A DNA stretch of 64,000 nt, from assembly GCA_001632425.1 (NCBI GenBank), contig KV425551.1:334068-398067 (forward strand), read 5' to 3'. The position numbers and the translations under genes are program-made. Shown one piece after another: positions 44,002-55,735 of this stretch. Each line of letters opens with the position of its first letter. Within the stretch, counting starts at the first letter, position 1. Origin of the DNA: Neolentinus lepideus HHB14362 ss-1. Taxonomy: Eukaryota > Basidiomycota > Agaricomycetes > Gloeophyllales > Gloeophyllaceae. The notes below the pieces were generated by a model, which worked only from the letters and a program-made list of their open reading frames with translations, did no database searches and was not told the DNA's origin.

Positions 44002-45626
44002 TCATCTCCTCGTCACCGGACTAGGGGTGGGTGTCCATCTCACTCTGTTCAAGTCAGTCATCCGCTTGCCACTCCCCTCCCATCCTGCTATCTTGCCCAT
44101 AGCCTCAGCTCTTCTAGTAGCTGCCGTACGCATGGTAGTCTTGTCCAGTAGCTTCCTTGCCGCTGGCGTCAAATTCCCGGTGGCGTCAACCTTGCGGGGT
44201 GTGTACGACGGAGGAGCCATAGATCCCTTCCTTGATGTCCGATTCACAGGCGCGGACCGCGAGGATGTTCCCCCCATGAGAAGGTTTGCCCTTGCCTTCA
44301 GGCTCTTACCAGCAGTCGCGGAAAGTCTGTGAGATAGGGCCTCCCGGCTCGTAGGTGCAGGGATATGGAAAGGAGTCTTGGGGGGTGGCATGCTCTCTGC
44401 CTGGTCACCCGTATCCAGGACTCTGGGCGTAGCTGTTATGGTGCCCCAAGTCATGAGCTGTTTCACTGCTGCGGGGCCCAGTTGGGATGGTGTAGGAGAT
44501 GGCACAGCCGGGACAAGCGAGAAATTGTTAATAGTGGGAGACCTTGGACGATCTGGAAGATGAAACATTAACAAGCTGTTACATAAGGTAAGGGATGAAA
44601 GACTTACAAGGCGTGCCAGCGATAGCAGCATCAATTCGGCTGCGCGTCGGACTTGGAGGTTCGGATAAAGTGTCTCTGTGACTGTCATCTTGCTCAAAGA
44701 GGCGTGTACTATTATACTTGATCAGCTTTGGCTCGACGCTATCATCATTCAGTTTTGAGGTTGATGCTGAACCGCCATAAGGCGACACATCCGCGTCGGG
44801 CGGGAACATAAGTGCATTTCTTGTCTGCCAAATTGGTCAACCTTCAGAGCCGTAGTCAGCACCATGCACAACGTACCTTGAAATGCCAACTTTCCACACC
44901 AGCAGGACGTGTATCCTTCTTTGGTGCCATAACATCTGTCTTCTCGTCTTCACGGGGCTGAAGTACGACCTCCTTCCCCTTTCCCTTGTCGACAGCGTCG
45001 GGCTCCCTACCCTCCATGTCATGCGCTTGCCCATCAGTGATCGATCCAGCAGAGGTTCGCATCTCAATGAGGAACTTCTCCCTCACTCCTGGGCCCGCTG
45101 GCGCCTCAATCAAACTCCGTTTCCTATCCTCGAGTAACCTCTCCTTCTGCGCTTCCACTCTCTTCTGCGCCTCCCATGCCCAGCTCCACTTCTCTCTCCT
45201 TTTCCGATTCTCGTCATCGAGAATCTCCGAGAAGCTGGAGTTATCCTCGGATGTGTATTGAGCCTGGAACGTGTCGAGGTTTACGTCTGTATCATACCGA
45301 GTGCGTTTCGTTACTGCCTCGCCCTGGGGTGTGCGCAAGGGCGTTTCGGAAGGTCCGAGACCATAGGGGGTCTGAGATGGAGTTTGCCATGCACGTCCTC
45401 CTTGCATAGAGGGCGTAGAGAGTTGTTCGAGGCGTCGTACACTAGCATGAATAAGTTGTGGATCCTCGGAACGCAGAGCATCCAAGTAGTCGTTCGTCGC
45501 GTCTAGATGAACAATGGAAGGGAAGAAGTCCCTGGCGATGATGTAAGATAGTGCAGCAGTATATTCATCTTCCTCAAGAACGACTTGGCGATTCAGTGAG
45601 CGTGAAGGGGTGCTGGGAGGAGACAT
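44002..45626 (-). CDS. ES2: Splicing-associated protein ES2/DGCR14 (Bis1)
   Basis: Nuclear ES2/DGCR14-family protein; the human protein is found in spliceosomal C complexes. It starts MSPPSTPSRSLNRQVVLEED with the family core EYTAALSYIIARDFFPSIVH then LDATNDYLDALRSEDPQLIH. TPYGLGPSETPLRTPQG and a charged helix RKRREKWSWAWEAQKRVEAQ follow, then RPAGVESWHFK. Downstream exons give TRNALMFPPDADVSPYGG, SEPPSPTRSRIDAAIAGTP and, after an intron, SQLGPAAVKQLMTWGTITAT with PRVLDTG. The C-terminus (PPSYTPRKVDATGNLTPAAR then KLLDKTTMRTAATRRAEAMG) carries the conserved S/T-P and LTPAAR-LL elements. Complete N- and C-terminal blocks show it is not truncated. Converges on the FAM192A homologue with 135 bp between stops. 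Confidence 0.9.
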
Positions 45627-46081
45627 GGTTGTACGGAGTTAGGTTGTGGCCACCGCCATTACGCTTCTTGACACCGGTACCGCAATCAAACTTTATGTTT
45701 TCGAGCTCATACAGTCTTTGTCATCTATCCGCGCCAACAGATACTTCGTTCCATCATCATCTACTACACTACTGCAGGTATATCATCGCATCATCATGGG
45801 TTATAGCGTTTGTGGCATAAGGAACGGCGGGGGAGAATGTGTATGGGGACACAGTATGGCACTACTTGAAGGAATGTGAGGATTTGGGTTTTGCGATATG
45901 AAGAAGAGGGTAAATGATTAAAAGCACAGTGGATGGAATATAAGAACAACCCAGTAGAAGGGTAAAATATATAAAAATTTCCATAAGTCAAAGAAAAAAG
46001 AGACAGTACAGCAGACGCGAAAGCACGGCAGCATGGCGCAATCAGGTCGGTGGCAGGTTGGTCGTCTTAAAGGTACGTAGC
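45627..46081. other. ES2 promoter / NudE 3' region
   Basis: About 455 bp with no gene seen. The left end serves as the ES2 promoter; the AT-rich part at 45900-46000 (TATATAAAAATTTCC at about 45967) lies downstream of NudE. Two plus-strand open frames here have no resemblance to known proteins. Confidence 0.45.
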
Positions 46082-48258
46082 TCAGGTAGCACTACGGCCA
46101 TATACAGCCGAGCTACCAGATCTGCCGCGGCCCCCTTCCCCATCAGATAGTTCAGGCCCGCCACTCCTCCTGCCCATCGGTCGACCAATTCTGCTTTGGG
46201 ATAGCAGTGACGAGCTTACGGAGAACTTGGAGGGTGCTCGAAGGGTTACATTCGAATGGCTTTCAGGGAATCGAGGCAATTCTTTCTCTGAGAGCTGGCC
46301 ATGATTATCGCTCGACGTTGTGGCAGAAGACGTAGACGTCCCACTTCCCGGCCTTGGCGGAGGCGGCATAGTGAGAGGTCTTTCACGGAAATTAAAGCCG
46401 CCTCCGTCAGTCGGACTTTTGGCAACGCTCGAGCCTAGAGAGGATCGCTTCGGTTGTGAGAAAGGCTTTGCCCCTGGCCCCATAGATTTCTTCAATCCAG
46501 AGCTTGCATAGATGCTGCTGCTGCTTGTCGGAAGGGGTAGGAAAGTAGGAGTAGAAGGGCGGGAGGATAAGGGTGTATGAATAGAACTTGTCGTCGTGCT
46601 AGCGCTCGTCCCACCCACCGATAATCTTGACTGAGGGCGCCGTAGTCCAGTGCTTTTCGACAGAGCGTACTTGTTTCTCCTACTTGGGCTTCCGGTTGGG
46701 CTTCTGTACAACTCAGTTTCATCCACGCTTGATTTTGGCGATCGGAATGCGCTCGGTGCTAGTGGACGAAGGGGACTTGCCGATCTTCTACGCTCCTTGT
46801 CTTTCTTGTCCTTGACCGGGGTAGGTGAATCCTCCATAATGAGAACCCATCCGGTAGAGTCCGACGGGGATGCCACTCGCCTCTTATCGCTCTTCTGGCT
46901 ATCATAGCTTTCGGCACTCCGCCTCGAGGAAGTGGACCGTAACGTTGACGAGCTACCGGATGGGGGAGGGGTCGAACTACTCGCCACCGGGCTGGATGTA
47001 GGTTCTGATAGCGAAATTTTCCCTGTCACGCTGCCCATGCGTAATCGAGGGACACGAGTGTGGATCTTCTGTTCCAGGTTCTTGACACGTGCGCGCATTT
47101 CTGACACCATCTGTACACCCTTACTTCGAGAAGCAGTACCAGAGTTGGCAGCAGCACTGACAGTGCTATTCGAAGAGTTAGTGCGAGTGGCCAACGCCGG
47201 TCTGGTAGTAGGGGCACGAGAATTGCCAGCTTTGGATAGGGCTGGCATAGTTGTCGAACGCGTGAATGGAGAAGCGCTCGCCGGAGGTCGGATTGAACGA
47301 GAGGGAGAAAACGACGTTCGCTGTGATTTGAGTGTATCGATTTCGGCAGGGGGAGAAGGAGGGGCTACCGCAGGTGCCGATGACTCTGAACATGAAGGTG
47401 AAAGATCAGACAGCTGCAGATCCGCTGGAGGAGCAGTACGGAGAAGATTTTCATCCGATGCAGGAGCAGATGACGGTGGTGTAGACAGCTCCGTAACGGT
47501 TGTAGTTGTACGAGATTGTGCAGTACTGAGTTGATCCTTCATGACAACGATCTCTTCGTTGGCATCTTTCGAATGAATGTTAGCCTCCGTCGTGTCACAA
47601 AGCTGGAAAACAGTAGCCTACCTCTTAGTTCGTCCCTCAAACGTTGACATTCCTCTTCCAAATGAGCCTTGTCCAGCAGCTCATGTTCCAACAGAATCTT
47701 CTCTTCCAAGACTCGGGAGTACTTGCTCTCAACATCAGCCAAACTAGAAGCGATTGCTCTCTCATTTCGCTCTAAATCATCGTTACCCATTTCCAGCTCC
47801 CGCAGTTGCACCTTAACCTGTTGATGCTCTTTTCGCAGCGTGTCCAGCTCGCGCTGTAGGGAAGTAGTGGTAGTATTATGAGTGGTTTGAAGTGACATAA
47901 ACTTGCTCTGCAAGGAAGAGTTAACACGGCACTGAGTTTCGCAACTGGCAGGCACTCACCTTCCATTCGTCTCTCTCAGACTCAGCTCTGGCGGCTTTCA
48001 CCTTCAGTTCTTGCTGGGCCTTCTCTGTTCTCTCCAATTCACGTTCCAACTCCTCCTCCAGTTCCTTGCTGGAGTGCTGGAAGTCTTCGAGTTCGGCGCG
48101 AGTTTCTGCCAGCATATCGGCCACCTCGTTGTACTTCGCTCTCCAGTCAGTTGTCACAGAGGAGAAACTGGAATGTCTGGGTGGTTAACGTTTCAACGTC
48201 TGGGATACATGGTCGTGCAACGGTAGCGTACTTGATCTGATTATCATCATGCCCCATG
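46082..48258 (-). CDS. NudE/NDEL1-like dynein regulator
   Basis: NudE-family scaffold that links Lis1 to cytoplasmic dynein for nuclear migration. The first exon is short (MGHDDNQI); splicing leads to FSSVTTDWRAKYNEVADMLA with ETRAELEDFQHSSKELEEEL, the conserved start of the NudE coiled coil. The helix continues RTEKAQQELKVKAARAESER, then after an intron SKFMSLQTTHNTTTTSLQRE, LRELEMGNDDLERNERAIAS, EKILLEHELLDKAHLEEECQ and RLRDELR-DANEEIVVMKDQLS. This matches the Lis1/dynein-binding coil in length (about 190 residues). The remaining 480 residues are Ser/Thr/Pro-rich and basic, typical of fungal NudE tails and probably phosphorylated. The stop at 46082 follows SSAVYGRSAT. Cytosolic. Intact. Confidence 0.9.
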
Positions 48259-48633
48259 ATCCTGTCCCGCCTCAGAGGATCAGTAGCAGAGAGAACAGAG
48301 GTCATAATCCAGTGTCAAACCAGAGGGCATAAGACACCGAACCCAGAGCCTAACTACGAGAGAGACCAACCCCCGAAGCTGGGGATGTTGAACTTGCAGT
48401 AGAAACCCGGTGATTCGACGTATTGAGGTCAGCACGCGGCGGTGGCGCAGTTGTTTGGCCTCTGTTAGTCCAGTGCTACCAGTGTTTCCCCGGTCCTTAT
48501 ATGCGCATGCCGGCAACCACAATGGTCTAATTCAAGCTCATTGTGCTCTGCTTCAAGCTCACTCATATTAAAAATCACATTTGCCTATGTTCCTGGGTGG
48601 AGTAGTGTACGCATGCACCAAGGAACTAGCCTG
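48259..48633. other. NudE promoter / Csl4 3' region
   Basis: 375 bp without a gene. The left part is the NudE promoter and leader; the right part follows the Csl4 stop codon. Confidence 0.45.
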
Positions 48634-49358
48634 TTACACTCCCTCTGGCTTCGCACACTTGCGTTTTTCAGTCCTCCCAGTCTTTGGGCAACGCATTTCC
48701 TGCCAGGATACGGGCTCCATGGTCGCTCCTGTACGCGTTGAGGTTACATTTCATGCTGTAGGAGTAGAACACGTACCAGCTTCACTTGTTGCGAATACGA
48801 CTCCGAGATCATTACGAGCGGTCGTGATATAGTAACTCCTGGCATCACCAAGAGATATCTGCTGATCAGTCAACCAGAGCCCGCTACCTGATGCAAAAAC
48901 CACGCACCACTAGGCCTTTCACAACATCTCCGCCTCTGAAACAGTCGCCGATCTTTACCTTGTCCTTCTCCGTTGATCTAACATCCTGTGCGCGAATCAC
49001 GCCAGTGAACTCTTCCCCTAGGGGCAGAGGAACCCCATCGACGACTGTAATTGCGACCATAGCTTGGATAGGCGTCAATCGTGTAACAGACCCGAGTACG
49101 ATGGAGTTGGGCACTGGTGCTCGGGGCGTAATGCGAGTTATTGTCAGAGTCTAGATAACATGAAACAGCCCAAACAAGTCCGATATCACTTCATGCCGAA
49201 CAGAGAACGGAAAGACGGACAGATCCTTGATTGCGAGGAACACCGAGTAGGCTGGCGCGCACTGTGCCATCTCTACTGTAGACACCGTTGCCGAGTAACG
49301 GTGCAGGGCCTTTGGGGATAAGAATGGGCTGTCCTGGGAGGACACGGTCAACGGCCAT
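48634..49358 (-). CDS. CSL4: Exosome complex subunit Csl4
   Basis: S1-domain cap subunit of the RNA exosome. The start MAVDRVLPGQPILIPKGPAP is the conserved N-terminal beta domain. It continues LLGNGVYSRDGTVRASLLGV, then after an intron TLTITRITPRAPVPNSIVLG with SVTRLTPIQAMVAITVVDG, the S1 domain, followed by FTGVIRAQDVRSTEKDKVKI. The last exons give QISLGDARSYYITTARNDLG, VVFATSEAG and ATMEPVSWQEMRCPKTGRTE ending KRKCAKPEGV. That end has the M.PVSW.EM.CPKTG signature, with conserved cysteines of the zinc-ribbon-like tail (C in MRCPKTG and KRKCAKPE). All domains are present, so it is intact. It is head to head with PDH E2; 173 bp separates the starts. Introns at about 48716-48763, 48846-48905 and 49152-49198. 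Confidence 0.9.
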
Positions 49359-49531
49359 CCGAGGCGGTCTTGAGGTGGGACGCGGAACTGAACGGCCGTA
49401 GATGTTACTCGGAGAGACATGGGCGGAAATTTGCCCCTGTTTGTCATCTCGGACACATTCGTGTCACTGCCTTCCCAGTAAAAGTTGGCTCGCTGGCCAC
49501 CGCACACACGCTGGCTGCTCTTTCCTCAGCA
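49359..49531. promoter_or_regulatory. Shared divergent promoter, Csl4 / PDH E2
   Basis: Only 173 bp lie between two divergent start codons, so the two genes must share regulatory DNA. Compact bidirectional spacing like this is common in fungi. No named element is recognised. Confidence 0.5.
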
Positions 49532-51143
49532 ATGGCCTCTATGACCCTCGCTCGTATTCTGTCGCGGCGTGCGTGTCGAACGAGTTACCCGTCGTGAGCT
49601 TTACTGAGTTGATTAACTACAGGCATGCACGTCTCCGCACGGAGGAATGCGCTCTCCAAATTCGCCATGCCGGCTATGAGTCCGACTATGACAGAGGGTG
49701 GTATTGCGTCTTGGAAAAAGAAAGAGGGCGAATCGTTTGCAGCGGGAGATGTCCTTCTTGAGATCGTACGCGTAAATTTTGTTCCGCGCTGCCTGTGCTC
49801 ACGCCGGACATGTAGGAGACCGACAAGGCCACGATAGATGTGGAGGCCCAGGACGATGGTCTTGTCGCCAAAATTATTGTTAGCGTTACTCGCTACTCTA
49901 TACACTGTGCGTACCAACTAACTCTGTAACTAGGCCCAGGATGGCGCCAAAAACATTAAGGTCGGTACACCGATTGCCATTGTTGCTGAGGAGGGCGACG
50001 ACTTGTCCGGCGCGGAGGCAATGGCTTCGGAAGCCGCATCTACTCCCTCGCCAGAGCCTAAGAAGGAAGAGACCGCTCCCCCACCGCCCGAAGAGTCCAA
50101 GCCCCCTTCTACGAGGGAATCTCCAGCTGCGGAGACGAAGGTTGAACTCCCTGCTGGTGATCGGATATTCGCATCTCCTTTGGCTAAGAAGATTGCACTT
50201 GAACGCGGCATTCCTCTATCCAAAGTTAAAGGCACTGGTCCCAACGGCAGGATCCTACGTGAGGATGTGGAAAAGTACCAGCCCTCTGCGGCTAGTTCTG
50301 CCACTACTGCCGTTCCCCAACCATCTGCTGCTCTGCCAGAGTACACCGACATCCCTATCAGCAACATGCGCCGCACTATTGGCACGCGCTTGACGCAGTC
50401 CAAGCAAGAGCTTCCTCACTACTACTTGACCGTCGATATCAACATGGACAAGGTATTGAAGTTGCGTGAGGTGTTCAACAAGACTCTGTCCGAGAAGGAC
50501 AAGGCTGCGAAGCTGAGCGTCAACGACTTCATCCTGAAAGCCGTTGCATGTGCGCTGTCGGATGTTCCGGAAGCTAACTCTGCGTGGTTAGGCGAGGTTA
50601 TTCGGCAGTAAGGCGACTTTTGTTTTTGATAAGCCCTACGACTCACGTACTCCTAGATACAAGAAGGCTGATATCTCGGTTGCTGTTGCTACACCAAACG
50701 GTTTGATCACGCCGATTGTCAAGGACGTTGGTTCTAAGGGTTTGGCCACCATTTCTTCCGAGGCGAAGGCTCTTGCGAAGAAGGCTCGTGACGGCAAGCT
50801 GCAGCCCCAGGAGTACCAGGTGCGTATATTCTCTTCGCTGTAGACTTGCAGTGTACTAACCCGCTCTTCGTAGGGTGGCACCTTCACGGTCTCCAACTTG
50901 GGCATGTTCGACATCAACCATTTCACGGCCATCATCAACCCTCCTCAGTCATGCATTCTCGCCATCGGCTCGACTGTGCCAACCTTAGTGCCGGCACCTG
51001 AGGAGGAGCGGGGCTTCAAGACCGTCAGCGTCATGAAGGTCACCCTGAGCTCGGATCACCGGACGGTTGACGGAGCAGTGGGCGCACGCTGGTTGTCTGC
51101 CTTTAAGGGTTATTTGGAGAACCCTCTCACCTTCATGCTTTGA
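49532..51143 (+). CDS. LAT1: Pyruvate dehydrogenase E2 (dihydrolipoyl acetyltransferase)
   Basis: Core enzyme of the mitochondrial pyruvate dehydrogenase complex; it transfers acetyl groups from lipoyl-lysine to CoA. The transit peptide reads [20 protein letters not shown] when the GTGCGT donor near 49568 is used; later GT donors put the lipoyl domain out of frame. The lipoyl domain is [20 protein letters not shown], with the lipoylated lysine in [16 protein letters not shown] Pro/Ala/Glu linker follows, then the peripheral subunit-binding domain ([20 protein letters not shown] with [16 protein letters not shown]). The catalytic domain runs from [20 protein letters not shown] to [16 protein letters not shown], where His and Asp of DHRTVDG are the active-site residues. 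One lipoyl domain, as in fungi. About 450 residues; complete. Confidence 0.95.
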
Positions 51144-51398
51144 GTCGCTTTGTATCTTGAAAAGGTTCCTTTAGGTTATCTGGACATAGACATAATCTGT
51201 ACATCTTTTCGGCCGCCTGCGTTAACTTGGGATGGCTTGATAGTACTAGCTGCTTCGCCGTGCTGGATGCAATGTAATGTCAACGCACCACTCTTTGCAC
51301 TGCTGCGCGTAATTGCATATAATTTTGGAAGTTACTTAAGTTTGGTCCTAGGAACGCAGATTCTTCGGGAAGACTGCCCTTGACTTTCTCCGCCATTA

Positions 51399-52024
51399 GG
51401 GGGGGTCAGAGTGGCCGGTTTTGCGTCGGTTCTGACCCCCGGTTCTGCGTCGGTCCTGCACACCAAAACCGGACCAGAACCGGCTCCCACTCTGACCGCA
51501 CCGGTTTTCACTCTCGGTTCTNNNNNNNNNNNNNNNNNNNNNNNNNNNNNNNNNNNNNNNNNNNNNNNNNNNNNNNNNNNNNNNNNNNNNNNNNNNNNNN
51601 NNNNNNNNNNNNNNNNNNNNNNNNNNNNNNNNNNNNNNNNNNNNNNNNNNNNNNNNNNNNNNNNNNNNNNNNNNNNNNNNNNNNNNNNNNNNNNNNNNNN
51701 NNNNNNNNNNNNNNNNNNNNNNNNNNNNNNNNNNNNNNNNNNNNNNNNNNNNNNNNNNNNNNNNNNNNNNNNNNNNNNNNNNNNNNNNNNNNNNNNNNNN
51801 NNNNNNNNNNNNNNNNNNNNNNNNNNNNNNNNNNNNNNNNNNNNNNNNNNNNNNNNNNNNNNNNNNNNNNNNNNNNNNNNNNNNNNNNNNNNNNNNNNNN
51901 NNNNNNNNNNNNNNNNNNNNNNNNNNNNNNNCCGGTTCTGGAGAACCGACGATTCTGGACGCGCAGAACCGACCTCAGAACCGAGGGTCAGAACCGACGC
52001 AAAACCGACCACTCTGACCCCCCC
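51399..52024. mobile_element. TIR-bounded repeat element, TA-flanked (partly unsequenced)
   Basis: The two ends are inverted copies of each other. The left end starts GGGGGGGTCAGAGTGGCCGG at 51399. The right end, read from 52024 on the minus strand, starts GGGGGGGTCAGAGTGGTCGG. They stay alignable for about 49 nt with two mismatches. The dinucleotide TA flanks both ends (51397-51398 and 52025-52026), as expected for a Tc1/mariner-type TA target duplication. Inside, CGGTTCTG and CGGTTTTG recur many times in both orientations. Nothing in the sequenced 216 bp is coding. A non-autonomous MITE-like element is the simplest reading; a GC-rich satellite that happens to be palindromic is the alternative. 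It lies between PDH E2 and KAE1. Confidence 0.65.
51522..51931. other. Assembly gap (410 N)
   Basis: A run of 410 undetermined bases in the middle of the inverted-repeat element. Repeats of CGGTTCTG on both sides suggest that the assembler failed on a repetitive or hairpin-forming interior. Any open frame spanning it is meaningless. Confidence 0.99.
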
Positions 52025-52074
52025 TATTTCTGTATGATCGAGTCATTCTGACATAATCTTAAGAGTACTTTGAC

Positions 52075-53561
<1,487 letters not shown>

Positions 53562-53699
53562 CCGACGTGATTTGCTGTATAACAGTGCGCTCTAATCTAA
53601 GACGTAGCACATAACCTATCATCCTGTATCTTTACTGTATTACGATACATTGCCCGATTCTCCTTCCGAAGCTAACCTGCCATCTTGAGTCTGACGATG

Positions 53700-54794
53700 T
53701 CATGCATGTGCAACCTGTGCATTGACCAACTGCCAATCCGCAGGATCCGTCTGCTGCATCTCCTTTCCAACCTCCATATAATAATCCCACCACCACTGGT
53801 GCATCTCCTCATATTGCTGATCCACACCATCCGCGCCGATGACATCGTGCCATGGCTTGTCATGCAAAATATAATGCAAACACCGTATCTCCTCGTCGCG
53901 CCACAGCGGCTTGTGGATGACCCTGAGTGTCTTCAGCGCGTTGTAGCACCAGGGCAGTGGACGCCACTTTCCCTTGAAGAACTCAGAGAGGAGGTCTTGG
54001 TCGGGGAAGGAGAAAGTGGCTACCAGGGGAGAGGTAAAGAGGAAGTCGGTAATATTCTGCATGAGCTCCTGGGACGGATTAAGGACTACAAGACCGGAGT
54101 TGAGTAGGCTGTATGGTCGTGGGCTGGAAGGGTTGATAGCGGATGGACTCGTCAGAGCAGATGGATGGATTAGAGGGGTATATGCGCAGTTCTCGGGTGT
54201 CCTTTGGGCAGGTGGTGAAACGTAGCTTAGCGAGCTAAGGAAGGCCATCTCACCAGTCTGCTGGGTAGTGTTTGAGTCTTCTAGGATTACATGCACAGGC
54301 GTGGACCGCGGCAATCCAGCCTTCGGGTAAATCCAGGTCCATGAGCTCGTCCATGTTTCTCTTGACGATCATGTCTGAGTCCATCAGGACGACACGCTTT
54401 GGATCACAGTTTAAATAGGATCGACGGACCACACGAAAGGATCTCGCACCTCGTACTCAACTAGACTAAAGGCTCTGTAGAGCCTTTGCATTGAGCACCC
54501 CATTCACGTTTCGACATATCTCACTCACTGGAGCTTCGTCCACGTATCGCCGAATCGCGAATCATGAGCGGCAAGTGAATGCATACCGTCCTTCGGCTTG
54601 AGTTTCTTGACCTCTCGCATAACGATCCCTCGTTTCGCGATCACGTCCCTCACCTCCTTCGGCAGGGTCTGGGTGACCATCACCACTAGGGGGTAGCGGG
54701 ACCCGACCGCCTTCAAGCAATGGTCCACGACGAGCACACCAGGCAGGTAGTCCGTCTTCGTCACGAGCGTAACATAGGCAGCCTTGGCGGACAT
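53700..54794 (-). CDS. Family 8 glycosyltransferase (glycogenin-like)
   Basis: Retaining glycosyltransferase of the GT8 family, nearest in pattern to fungal glycogenin/galactinol-synthase-like proteins. It starts MSAKAAYVTLVTKTDYLPGV with LVVDHCLKAVGSRYPLVVMV, the nucleotide-binding strand. After a splice, the metal-binding DxD motif is YERVVLMDSDMIVKRNMDEL, then EGWIAAVHACACNPRRLKHY. The next exon has PYSLLNSGLVVLNPSQELMQ, FSFPDQDLLSEFFKGKWRPL with PWCYNALKTLR, and VIHKPLWRDEEI-type sequence containing the conserved His. The C-terminus WWWDYYMEVGKEMQQ is typical. No signal peptide or TM, so probably cytosolic. Three exons, with introns near 54235-54260 and 54440-54520. The acceptor sugar is unknown; glycogenin's own Tyr acceptor region was not identified. 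Confidence 0.85.
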
Positions 54795-55345
54795 GGCCAG
54801 CGCTGAATAAGACTCGGAGACAGGAGTGCGTGGTGGGTGTCGCCGGTCAGACCTGTGCTACTCATGATGCAGTCCCGATATAAGTGTGCACCCATCCGGC
54901 ACGAGCAATCGCCGCAGACCACTCTAGTAAGACAGTACTTGGATGGTCCGGAAGAGAAGCTTTGCGAGTGGCGTCCGAACACAAACTAGTAATCCCGTCA
55001 CGGGACAACACAGAATTCGCTTGCACAGAGGAACATCCATGTCCACTGTCCAGCGATTTTACAATAGCTAATAAAGAGACTCCCATAATGATAGAAACCA
55101 ATAAAAAGTCGAATAATCGAAATACGGAGAATTACAACAGACGGGTTTAAGGCTGGTGTCGGCGCAACCAGATACCGGGGAAGCATTCAGATATGTCAAC
55201 CTTCTTCCTCGTAATACAAGCACAATGTGTGGGCAGTGATAAACCCTGCAGCATGGATCTCATATAGCATGACCGAATAACAACATGAGAGGTACAAATG
55301 GAGACGATCGCGGAAAGACGAGGAAGAAACAATGATGCGACCAAA
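54795..55345. other. Spacer between GT8 promoter and eS28 3' end
   Basis: About 550 bp. The left end is the GT8 promoter; the right end follows the eS28 stop. An AT-rich, A-heavy part at 55060-55145 is visible. No gene or recognisable RNA seen. Confidence 0.45.
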
Positions 55346-55735
55346 CTAACGGAGACGGCTGTAAGAATTCGCGTACATGAGCACCAGAACTATGTAGAAT
55401 GGTCGATCTGACGTACCGGGCTTCACGTTCACTCTCTAGAAGAGCCAAGATGTCCTCCTCCCGCACGGGGCCCTTCACGTTACGGATGATCGTCCGGCTC
55501 GTATCGTCCATGAATTCGACGCGGACTTGGGTAACACCACCACGAGAACCTGTCCGGCCGAGGACCTGCAGGGTAAGAAAAATCATTTAGACCTGGTCAG
55601 GTTCGTTCTTCGTGTAAGGATCCAATCCAAGCAAACCTTGATGACTTTGGCAAGCTTGACGGGGGCTTTTGACGAGTCCTATGTGGCGCATAAGCTTCAA
55701 TCGGCACGGAATGCGCTTGCAAAGAGTCTCACCAT
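55346..55735 (-). CDS. RPS28: 40S ribosomal protein S28 (eS28)
   Basis: Small-subunit ribosomal protein eS28, 68 residues in four exons of 3, 42, 149 and 13 nt (55733-55735, 55637-55678, 55417-55565, 55346-55358), an exact codon multiple. The first coding exon is the ATG alone, followed at once by GTGAGA. The protein reads [15 protein letters not shown], then [39 protein letters not shown] and [14 protein letters not shown]. Sequence and length match eS28 from other eukaryotes throughout. The last exon encodes only the final four residues, with the arginine codon split by the intron. Introns are 54, 71 and 58 nt. High confidence. Confidence 0.97.

Noticed and set aside
46932..47534. 200-codon plus-strand frame
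   Set aside because: Antisense shadow of the Ser-rich NudE tail; low-complexity coding sequence leaves few stops on the other strand.
51332..52051. Open frames of 208-226 codons across the gap
   Set aside because: They exist only because 410 N bases cannot contain stop codons.
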